This document shows positions 1 through 9,543 of a DNA stretch of 64,000 bases, piece after piece (position 1 is the first letter of the stretch; the number at the start of each line of letters is the position of its first letter). The notes under the pieces were generated by a model. It was not told where the DNA came from. It saw only the letters and a program-made list of their open reading frames with translations, and did no database searches. The position numbers and the translations under genes were made by a program. The stretch spans positions 14,756,001-14,820,000 of the forward strand of contig WHVY01000001.1 in NCBI GenBank assembly GCA_022266195.1. Reading direction: 5' to 3'. Origin of the DNA: Tetranychus cinnabarinus. Lineage: Eukaryota; Arthropoda; Arachnida; Trombidiformes; Tetranychidae.

Positions 1-1
1 G

Positions 2-472
2 ACAATACGATTTTTGAGTCCTTTAATCCATTGCAAAACCACTTTTGAAGTAATAGCAGAACGTGTTTTCATGGCAAAACTTGAAGGAGGATGTTCAGTC
101 CCGCTGGGAGTTCGATGTTCATGGGATCCACCAGATATTGTTAATGAAGACTTTGGCGATGAAAAACGCAGGATAAAGCTGACACTTCACGGTTCTGTTT
201 TTTCGGTGGATGGTACTAAATCAATTAAAACCCACGAGGAAGCTGATCTTGCAGATGAAATTGATATCGATGACGTTATTGAAGAGACGAAACACTTCAC
301 CAGCATTTGTTTACCTCCTTCTAATGCTCCTTGTTATTCAACAGTTAGACGCAACTTTATAAATAGTGCTAAAATAGGACTTAAATTAGCGGAAAAATTC
401 AGAAAATTAGGTGCAATGGAAATATTACAAGAGATTAGAAAGTTCAAAAGTCCTACAGATAAAGACGACTAA
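2..472 (+). CDS. HMBS: Porphobilinogen deaminase (hydroxymethylbilane synthase), 3' part
   Basis: This is the C-terminal end of the heme-pathway enzyme that polymerises four porphobilinogens into hydroxymethylbilane in the cytosol. The frame is open to the left edge (first full codon at base 2), so the 5' exons lie outside the window. About 156 residues are visible. The sequence AERVFMAKLEGGCSVPLGV matches the family signature around the cysteine that carries the dipyrromethane cofactor; the Cys of EGGCSVP is present. The rest is the small C-terminal domain 3, ending SPTDKDD, the length expected for the family. The apparent TTG start at base 14 is not a start, because coding reads through it. 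The gene is convergent with the MTG2-like gene on the other strand, about 630 bp away. The identification is secure; whether the rest of the gene is intact cannot be seen. Confidence 0.92.
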   Translation, partial: TIRFLSPLIHCKTTFEVIAERVFMAKLEGGCSVPLGVRCSWDPPDIVNEDFGDEKRRIKLTLHGSVFSVDGTKSIKTHEEADLADEIDIDDVIEETKHFTSICLPPSNAPCYSTVRRNFINSAKIGLKLAEKFRKLGAMEILQEIRKFKSPTDKDD

Positions 473-1102
473 ATTAGTTAGATGAATTGTAGCAGGTCGT
501 TATTGAAATTCAATTGTTTAAATTAATTTCTACTTCTAACGACTTGACAATTTTTTCATTCCCAATATAAAATATACTTGCTAAAAAATGCTTATTTATG
601 ATAATAGCCGCATGTGCAAATAAAAACAAGTATCTGTCACCTTATTTTTCACGCTATACAATGTAAGCTCGAAAAAAATCGTAACACCTGGGATACTTCT
701 CTTGTTAGTTGATTATCAATGTTGAATGGGGACTTTAAATGTAATATTTACTTAATTTTAATGGTGGTCTTTAGTAAATTATGATAAGTAAGCAACAAAT
801 TTTCTACAGTGACTTTTAGGTACAAATGATGTAACTTGTAAATGTAAATGACTTTCTAGAATTAATTTATAATATATATTTACATTGATTTGATAAAATA
901 CGAACATTTTCCTACTTTCTCAATCATTCGATACATTGCTTGGTAACTGTAAAATATGTCGACGATGATTCATTTAAATGAATCTTCAATTTATCATGTC
1001 TAATCCATTGATTATAAATACGTTTCGAATTGAAAACTTTGAAATTTTCTACTCAAATTATGTATTTATTTGTATATTATAATAAATTATTTATACTATT
1101 TA
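473..1102. other. Convergent 3' intergenic DNA between HMBS and MTG2
   Basis: This AT-rich stretch should hold the 3' UTRs of two genes that face each other. I see no coding frame, RNA gene or repeat in it. AATAAA-type sequences occur (TTTATT on the + strand near 1080, serving the minus-strand gene), but cleavage sites cannot be fixed by eye. Confidence 0.5.
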
Positions 1103-2497
1103 TTACCATTTAAAACCTTCTTCGTCGGGTTCTGGTTTGTTATACAAATCGTATAAGGCTCTTAAGTGCTTAAGAAATTCAGTTAAATTGTAACCATATT
1201 TTCCTGACACAGGTATTACTGGTAATGGAATTTCATCTTTCACTGTATTTTCTGCTATATAACTTTTAAGCTCATCCAATTTGTGTAGCAAGTCTTCAGA
1301 ATCGTATTTAGATGCTATAATACAATGTGGACGTTTAGATAATCCCATTTTATATTGCTCTAATTCGTATTTTAAGGCCTCTAATTGTTTCCAGGGTTCT
1401 GGTAAGCTAATATCTATAACATAAAACAAGCAAACACACTTCTCGACGTGCTTCAGAAAATCATGACCCAAACCTTGATTTTCATGAGCTCCTTCGATAA
1501 GACCAGGTAAATCGGCAACAGCAATTTGTTCATAATCAGAGTATTCGATAACTCCAATGTGAGGTACTAATGTCGTGAAAGGATAATCTGCAACCATTGG
1601 AGTAGCTCTAGATATAGCTCGGAGTAAAGTTGATTTTCCAACGTTAGGAAATCCAATCAAACCTGCATGAGCAAAGCATCTCATCTCTAATATAAGTTGT
1701 CGAGTTTCACCTCGGCCTCCATATTCAGCTACTCTAGGATGCCTATTCTCATTTGTTAAGAAGAAATGATTTCCTTTTCCACCTGCACCTCCTCGAGCAG
1801 CAATGAACATTTCTCCATCTTTTGCCAATTCAATTAAAATTTTCCCACTCTGTTCTTTGATTAAGGTGCCTACTGGTACATCGATGATAATATGTTTTCC
1901 ACATTTTCCTGTCAAATCTTTATTTGCTCCATCTTCTCCGTTATTACCATGATAAGTTGATTGTAAATCAGACAAAGATTTAACTCGGTCATCAGCTTTT
2001 AGTATAATGTGTCCACCATTTCCACCATCACCACCGTCCGGTCCTGCCATGGGATTCATGAATAATCTCAAAAACGATATTTCTCCGGATCCTCCATGGC
2101 CTGCTGTGAATTTCACATTCTTGGTATCAACAAATTTGTTTTTCTATGAAAAATAAAACAATTAGTATACAATTTTTTACAACGAGAACCATCTTACCCT
2201 TGTGTGAGAAGATCTATACTTATGAGGCTTTAATGGTTTGGCATAAGTCAATAGTCCAGTTGGATACAAAGGGTTACCTTCATCATCTTCAAAAGTAGAT
2301 AAACGTCCACTTTCATAACCTTTAATGGCATCAGATTCAGAATCGGTTCCAAATTTATTATCTTTATCACTCCAATGTGCAGCAAGTCGAATCCACTTCT
2401 CGGAATCACTTTCAATGTTATTCTTATATGATCGAATAGATTGCATCAAAACACGATAAGTCCTTGGCAGGATAGCTTGTAAAGTTGAATTAAACAT
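1103..2497 (-). CDS. MTG2: Mitochondrial Obg-type ribosome-assembly GTPase (MTG2/GTPBP5)
   Basis: Two exons: 2198-2497 and 1103-2143 (minus strand; intron 2144-2197, 54 bp, AGG|GTAAGA to TTTCATAG|AAA), giving 446 aa. The protein has an N-terminal extension with a basic start suitable for mitochondrial import. A glycine-rich Obg fold follows (KFTAGHGGSGEISF, GPDGGDGGNGGH, ARGGAGGKGN), then a G domain: G1 GFPNVGKST, G2 YPFTTL, G3 DLPGLIEGA, G4-like ASKYDS and G5-like PVSGKYG. Known family role: a GTPase acting on the mitochondrial large ribosomal subunit. The G4 element reads SKYD where the family has NKxD, a change at the guanine-specificity asparagine. The gene lies in the same orientation as IMPACT but 1 kb away, so each probably has its own promoter. 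The assignment is strong; MTG2 rather than a cytosolic Obg is inferred from the N-terminal extension. Confidence 0.93.
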
Positions 2498-3490
2498 GAC
2501 ATTAAACAGAAAAATTAATTTAATTATAAAGAATGATTATTTAAAACAAAACAGACTTTACTCGAGACGATCATGAAATCTTGTACAAATTTAGTAAACA
2601 AATATTTAAGGCGGGCATTTTGAAATAACAAAACTTGCTCAAACATAAAAATCAGACTTTGATTCACTGAAAGAACAGCAATTAATAAATTTTAAGTTAA
2701 ACAAATAAAATTAAAAATTAAAAATTTTGCTTTGATGGCAAATATAGAAAACCAATTTAATGGGTAATTTTTATAAATCTACATTTATTGTACAAAAACG
2801 CATATCAAATTGAAGTGAATATAAAGATACAATGTTAATTATTTATGAAAAGCGTAAAGCATTTAAAGAATTGTTTTAGATCTACATTATTTGATTAAAT
2901 GTAATTAAACGTAATTGTAATGTGGTGAACTTTAGATTCCAACCAAAATGGTAATTTGTTCATTAAGCTATCGAAGGCATTAAAGTAAAGAAAAGTTTGA
3001 TTGTAAGCTGCCCGATCAAGTAACTCATCAATGAGAATTATGATTAGGAAAAAAAGTTAAATGAAAGACTTCAATAGACTTTACAATTAAAGTCAATCAA
3101 AAAATAAAACTTTGAATCAGTCATTAAAGATTTTTGATTAATCAATTTCTCAGAGACTTAGATTCGAATTATTTGACAATAATTGAAGCTAAACTGCTTT
3201 AGACAATGTTAATCGATAGAGTGTTTACAGTCGATTTATGGACAATAATGAGACGAGTTAGCTTGGATAACCAATCCAAAAGCAAAAAAAATAACCACGG
3301 AAAAGGTAATACAAATGAGATGAGCTGAGAAAAGGTTTACAGGTTGAGCAGTTAATTTACTGGGTTTTAACTGCGTGAATATGATTAATAATGTTTGCCT
3401 GAGATGACTGTAAACCTTAGAGTTGATTGCTAATTGCTTCGTAAATACATTCCCATTTGAATGTTTAAAATGGGAATACATGATTAAATG
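2498..3490. other. Intergenic DNA, MTG2 promoter side and IMPACT 3' UTR
   Basis: Nearly 1 kb of AT-rich DNA between two minus-strand genes. The part next to 2497 should contain the MTG2 promoter and the part next to 3491 the IMPACT 3' UTR. The only long frame (3236-3481, minus) has random composition and no recognisable features. I see nothing else in it. Confidence 0.5.
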
Positions 3491-5844
3491 TTATTTAGAT
3501 TTTTTCTTCCGTCCTGAAGTGGGATTAGATGATTTCTCAGGCACAGCTTCAATGTAACCACATTTAACGAGCAAATCTCGTGCAGCATTGTTTATGTGTT
3601 TGAAGCGATCGGCGCCCAGATTAACTCCACCATACCATCGACTAACTACAACGAGAACGTTTTTAACGTCAAGAAGCTGAAGGAGATGAAGAAGTCGCCC
3701 ACCAGCATGAGTTTCGCCATCATCATCACAATCTTGAATGAAAGAATGATTAGCTCCACCATTGATACGATAGGCTACAATATTATGAGTTGCATTGGCA
3801 ATCTTTTTGTTTGTTTTCAACTGAGCCAGAGCAGAATGGACTTGGTTGGTACAATCAACTGGACAAATATGAGCTTGGAAAACACTCCGACGATCAACAA
3901 TTGGTTCACCATGAACTAGATTAATATCATTGGAAAGCCCATTATCTTTGTGATGGTGGTAGTGATGGTAATCATACTCTTCATACTTGTATTCATAATT
4001 TTCCTCGTCAGTTCCATCTCCGTCGTTTTCACTTTTACCTGAAATAGTCAATAATAAACATAATAATAAGTTATTAATACATGTAAATTAATCCGCAAAA
4101 CAGTTAAGCACTAGTTAAACAATGGTTTTACCAAAATCACTTCAAATGAAACTCTCTTAAAATAACTGTTCAATATATCGAGATGATTGACCGATTAAAT
4201 ATCTCAAAAATATTCAAAGAGACGAAAAGCTGTATGACCAAGAGATTAAAAAATTATAAGCAATCGAGTAATGTCGATTTTTAATCCAGTAGGTTTAAAA
4301 TACATAAGCTTTAACACATTATTTTAATTGGGTAATTACATGTAATTTGCCTAATTGTCAATTAGCTTGCTGTGTGAATAGCAGTGTTATTGACACAATG
4401 TTGATGTCTATTTTGAGAGGCTTCATTTTAGCGTGAAAACAAAATAAATCTCTTGATCAATAAAAATTGATGCCAAATGTAATAGTTTCGAGAAGTGTAA
4501 TAGTATTTTTCATCATGTAAACATGATGAACATGATTATGTGAACAACATTTTGCTTCAAATTATTATTTATCACTGAACCGGAGAGAGCGAAGAGGAGA
4601 AACAAGAATTAAAGTCTGCAAAGTTAACCATAGAAGACAATTTGGTTGAATGAGCTGAGTTGCATTACAACTATTTTTAGGTGACTAAAGCGAAGATTTC
4701 AAGGTTAAATTTGTTTTCATTTAATTCAAAACTATTATTTAAACACTTCATCTTCATCTTCATCTTCCTCATAATCAACCTTAACTTTTCCCTTTACTCC
4801 TCTTCCCTAGTAGCCTAGTCTCGATGAATGCATCTCTTCATGACAATCTTTCACACAGTTATCCTGTTTTTACACTTTAATTATAACTTAGAGATTCAAG
4901 AATGAGGGTTCACCTGTAAACTCAAGGTTAATCTGTATCAACACATTGATGAGATTCACATGAGCAAGGACTACAATAACAATCCAGCAAAGTAATTTGT
5001 GGTCAATTAATTTTTAATCGCATGATTCCTGTCCACTGTTTTCATCAGTTGGTTATTCATCAAAACAATTCCAGCAACTAGTTAGCAAGTTAACTTGAAG
5101 TAGCAACATGCTTTTAACATTTCCATATTAAGAAATGAACTTTGACAAAATTCAATCAATTGATATTATTCATCATCTAAAATCCTTAAACTAAGTAACC
5201 GGTTAGCTAATCAACAGATTTAACGCAATGAAGCTCATAAATATTCAATCCGTTCGAGTAACAACCTCTCAGGACATTTATGAATGCAAATACTTAATTA
5301 ACAATTGGTCCCTCAAAATGAGGTAGAGCTGCATAAAAAAGCTGCTTAAAAATACAGAGTGTAAATTGGAGAAATGTCGAAAAATCAATTACTAACCTGA
5401 TGACGGCAGTTGTTTATTATTCAATGCAGTTAATTGTTCATCCAAATTACCATTGTCTTCAGGAGTAGATGTGTTGCCAGTTTCATTGTTACTTGAAACT
5501 GATTCACCGGTTTCTTTCTTTTCTAGATACTCACGAGCTTTCTCTATCCACATATACAATATGGATTCACCCTGATTATCCAGATAAATTGAGTTGAGTT
5601 CGTTAGTTAAACTGGTCTTGAGGTTACGAGACATCCATGGAGCACTTAGTGTATAATATGGTGGACCATATAAAGGATAATCAAGGGAAAAGCGAATATC
5701 AAGTTTGATTGATTTTTCGCTTTCCTCGGGATGTGTTAAAGAAACAGCGAATCCATGGCTTTCTTCTTCTTCCAAAACGAGATCATCTCCATAAATAGCT
5801 GACAATGCTTCAATTTCATCTTTACGAAGTGTTTCGTTGTCCAT
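3491..5844 (-). CDS. IMPACT: IMPACT homolog (RWD plus UPF0029 domains), GCN2 pathway regulator
   Basis: Two exons: 5397-5844 and 3491-4038 (minus), joined in phase by TCATCAG|GTTAGT and TTTCAG|GTAAAA, giving 331 aa (human IMPACT is about 320). Residues ~5-115 form an RWD domain (RKDEIEALSAIYGDD, then FSLDYPLYGPPYYTL), the GCN1-binding part in the family. The second exon carries the ancient UPF0029/YigZ-like domain (HICPVDCTNQVHSAL, DGETHAGGRLLHLL, NVLVVVSRWYGGVNLG). Known role: competes with GCN2 for GCN1 and so restrains eIF2-alpha phosphorylation in amino-acid stress. The linker between domains is very acidic and Tyr/His-rich, with a run of histidines. A basic KKKSK tail ends the protein. 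The intron (1,358 bp) is long compared with its neighbours. Confidence 0.95.
4039..5396 (-). other. IMPACT intron
   Basis: A single 1,358-bp intron between the RWD and UPF0029 exons. It is AT-rich and contains a short TCTTCATCTTCATCTTC run near 4747-4770. I see no nested gene on either strand. Confidence 0.7.
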
Positions 5845-7551
5845 TTTTGTTTCACTGTTGTATTAGCTTGTTTTTACTCTCCAAATTAACAATATCTCAG
5901 TCAGAAATAACATAGGATTATTTGTTATCAACACTCTAAAGGATCTTTCTTGGACCCAATCAACAAGCAACTAATGAAAACCAGAAAAACGAACTTCAAT
6001 AATTGTGGTGTTTAAGAATCAACAAAATGTCAACAGTAGAATTGATCACAATAAAGGAAACACGGTGGTGAATAAATGGTTGAAAAAGTTTACCTGAATA
6101 TGGAATATAAGGATTGGAAGAAAAACGTTGGCGATAATGAAATTTTTTGGCAGTAGAAAGGAAAAAAACAATTCAAGAGCAAAATAAAAAGATATGAAAG
6201 GCCTGGTTACCAGTTAAACAGTCAAATGTGAATTGATGTTGATTATAATGAAACGATGTAAACACATCAGAGTGAGAGTGTGTACGAGAGTGAGTAACTT
6301 GAAAAGATAGAAAGGGAAAGAGAAAGGGAAAGGGAGAAAAAGATGATGATGAGTTTTTACCTGAAAAAAAAGATTGTAGATGTTTTATTTTGAACTTTGT
6401 CTCTAAGTGTGTTTTCAAGCAAAGCAGAGTTACTGTGAAGATGTAAAGGAAAGGACAAAAAAAGGATTCTCTATAAAGAACCACTTCTCATTGAGATATT
6501 TTTCCAGGAATTGGGTTTCCCCAAATTTGCCCCTTTGGCCCACTATTACCCTTTATATATTTGCTCCCTCTTGTGTTTTCATTCCTGTCATTTCGCCCTC
6601 TTCTCACAAATCTTTCTTGCTTTCCTTGTTTTCTTTCCTTCATCTTGTCCTCACTTTTTGTCTTCCTTTCTCTCTCTCTCTCTTCAACTCGCTTTCTTAG
6701 CCCATTAATGGATCAAGGGAAAGGGTCTATTCTGTATGAACCCTCCTCAGTTTATTGATTCATTCCGATTCTCAAACTACCTCACAGGCTGAAACTTTTG
6801 CTCATTTCAAACATTCTCATCTGAAAAGTTCCTCTCGAAAAGATTTAAGACTGAAAAAATGTTCCTTTTCTTGGAAAACATCTCATAAAACTCCTTATTA
6901 TTATCACCATCATTATTATGATCATCTTATATCATCAACTACATTTACTTTGTTATAATTCAATTTTATCCCTCTTTTTCAACATATTTTCAGATTGATT
7001 CAACTCACTAACTGTAACAGATTGCTTTACATTTCATCTAAAACTATCAATCAATTGAATTACTTATAATATTTGAAAGACAAAAACAAAATTATATTTT
7101 TTCTGTATCAACATCGACCCAATTTGAGTAAAATTTCAATCATCGCTAGATTGGGATACAAATTAAAAACATTACTCTTGTTACACTATCGTTTGGCAGG
7201 ATATTGACTAGGTTGATTCAAATTACGATCATAGTATTATCTATCAAGCTCAAAGGTAATTTTACTAATTAGTTGATCAACGTCTACAATTGTTAAATGA
7301 GTATGGAAGAAGTAAATTGCAGAAAGTTGATTACAACAAAAGTTGATTGTTGAAACCAAGAAAAGCTTCCAAGAGCAATCGCAATGAGCTGAAATCGATT
7401 TTTTGATAGGTTAAGATTAGAGTGAGATGATCATCTATGCATTTAGTATCAATTGTTTTGTGCTCATCCAATTCATAGTTTCTTAAAATTCAATTTTTTG
7501 AAATCCAGAGAAACCTCAGCCTGATTTGATTTGTTTGTTTTATAATATAAA
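5845..7551. other. Divergent promoter region between IMPACT and RIC3
   Basis: 1.7 kb between two start codons on opposite strands, so both promoters and 5' UTRs should be here. Small open frames between 6173 and 6958 overlap one another on both strands and consist of low-complexity pyrimidine/purine sequence; I do not regard them as genes. Two possible splice donors for IMPACT 5' UTR introns lie at about 6093 and 6358 (minus strand, CAG|GTAAA). Confidence 0.5.
6608..6700. repeat. Pyrimidine-rich low-complexity tract
   Basis: A T/C-rich stretch on the + strand, including an uninterrupted (TC)n run at about 6669-6683, in the IMPACT-RIC3 promoter interval. It explains the overlapping Phe/Leu/Ser-rich open frames here. 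Confidence 0.7.
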
Positions 7552-9208
7552 ATGGCTGTTAAATCAGGTTGGTGGACTAAACCTAAAGGTCGATCTGGTA
7601 AAGCTCCCTATGAATTGAGTACAGGTAAAAGTGTTATTATACTCGGTGTTATTGTTGCTTGTTTTGCCATTCTATGGCCAAAAATATTCTACCCAATGAT
7701 TGAAGTTGCTCTTCGTTCACCAAAGCCTCGCTCTGCTGATAATTTAGGTAATATCAATTGCAATTTAAAACCTTTATCCAATCTTTAATTGTTTCATTTA
7801 CTATTACAATATAGCAATGGTTCATCCAAGAGTCCGCCAACATGTTATGAGAGATATGAGATACCAAAAACAAGGTTCAGTTAATCAGGTAATAAGAAAT
7901 AAAAATAAGGAAGAAACCAATGTTTTTGTTATTTTTTATAATCGTGATTTTGATTGCTTTATTTGTGGAACTTGAATCAATTTTTCTATTCATGATATTC
8001 ACTTTAACTGCTATTTTTACAGCCTTTCATTGGAGCTTCATCGAGATCAACAATTGGGCAAATGAAGTCGAAAGAATCTGGAGGAATTTTCAATTTATTA
8101 ATGCCTTTTTACACCATCGGGTTATTTGTGGTCTTCCTGTATACTATCTTAAAGGTGAGATCAATTTAATTGAAATCATTTCACGGTTGCATTTTATCAA
8201 CAATTTTATTGTTTTTTATTAATTTGAATAGTTCATGAGCAAAGATGATGATAGATTCGATGATAGGTTTGATGATCCAGATGAGATTGACGAAGACTCG
8301 ATTGAAAACGATAAACCGATTGTTAAGGACTTCCAGATGGATCCTGATTACAGGAAATTTGTTTTCAGTGAGGAATATGATGAACATGGTGATAATATCA
8401 AACGAAAAGTAAATAGTCAGAGACTAAAAAAGCGAGTACGAAACGATAAACAAAGCGCAGCCAAAAGCACTGTACAAGGTAAGTAAACTTGAAAATCTTT
8501 CCTGTTAATGTTCAATTGTAATTTACTGATCAACAAATTTGTTCTTTTTGACACTTAACTTGAAAAGAAGAATCGATAGACTTGAAAAGTGAGTATCAGT
8601 AATGAGTAATATGTTATTGTACAAAATTTATATTGTATTAGCATTTTATGCTCATACTTATGGTTTTACTTTCAATTATACAGAAGATGAACAAATATGT
8701 GAGCTTAAAAAACGTTTACAAGTAACAGAAGATGCAATGGAGCGTATATTAAAACAAATTGGTTCCCTTAGTCAGATGCTTGAGGCCAAAGGACTTTTAA
8801 TGAGCGAGGTAAGATATGAAATTGCTGTCTTGCGTCATGGTTAAATCTGAATGTTATTATGAAATTTTGCCTTTAGATCTCAAATTTGACTGGATATAAA
8901 GAAACAGAGGAAATTTACCACAGCGAAGATGAAATAAACACGAAATTGGACAAGAATGTAAGTTTGTTTAAGGCAAATAGATGGCACATGGCACAATATT
9001 GAAGTATTAGATTATCAGAATATTGGTTAGACTATCATGAGGTTTTGTTAATTGTAAACTGTTTTCTGTGTGCTAATAGGGCGATGATGATCACTTGACA
9101 TCTGGCGATTCCGTTTATAGCAGTGAAAACCAATATAAATCATCCACTGACTACGATTCTGATACGTCCTTATCAACAACGTCGTCGAAATTTGAACTAG
9201 AGGAATGA
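7552..9208 (+). CDS. RIC3: RIC3, nicotinic acetylcholine receptor chaperone
   Basis: Seven exons fit in frame: 7552-7747, 7815-7888, 8023-8154, 8232-8478, 8684-8808, 8877-8957 and 9080-9208, giving 327 aa. Known role: an ER membrane chaperone for assembly and maturation of nicotinic receptors. Membrane segment 1 is at ~25-50 (GKSVIILGVIVACFAILWPK). A HPRVRQ-type linker follows, then membrane segment 2 at ~111-134 (GGIFNLLMPFYTIGLFVVFL). An acidic stretch is followed by a coiled coil in exon 5 (QVTEDAMERILKQIG), and the C-terminal tail is Ser/Asp-rich. Membrane segment 2 and the coiled coil align well with human RIC3 as I know it. A 21-nt microexon at 8568-8588 (AAAAG acceptor, GTGAGT donor, phase 1 in and out) could be included or skipped without changing frame, giving 334 aa. 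The gene is divergent from IMPACT and convergent with the zinc-finger gene. Confidence 0.9.
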
Positions 9209-9543
9209 AACGAGCTTGGTTTATTACGAGTTGATTATTATATTAACGACCAGCTTTAACGAATTTTTGCATCCCAGTGCGAATTTTTTTTCCAAAACTT
9301 AAAGACTGAGTTCAAAAGATTGATGAATTTCTGATTGGAATGAAGAATGGCGGTGAACGTTTGATGAAGCATAACGAGCAAATACGAAATTTTCCATTTG
9401 TTTGTCTTTGACCAATACAATCTCGCAATGAGGTGAAAGTTTAAAGACACTGAGATAAGCATAATTAATTGAAGCCAAAGATATCTCGTAGAATTGTTGT
9501 TAATTATGTTGATTAGAGAAACAAATAAATATGGTTTAATGTT
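9209..9543. other. Convergent 3' interval, RIC3 and zinc-finger gene
   Basis: 335 bp between two stop codons facing each other; it should contain both 3' UTRs. AAATAAATATGG near 9522 resembles a polyadenylation signal for RIC3. Nothing else is visible. Confidence 0.5.
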
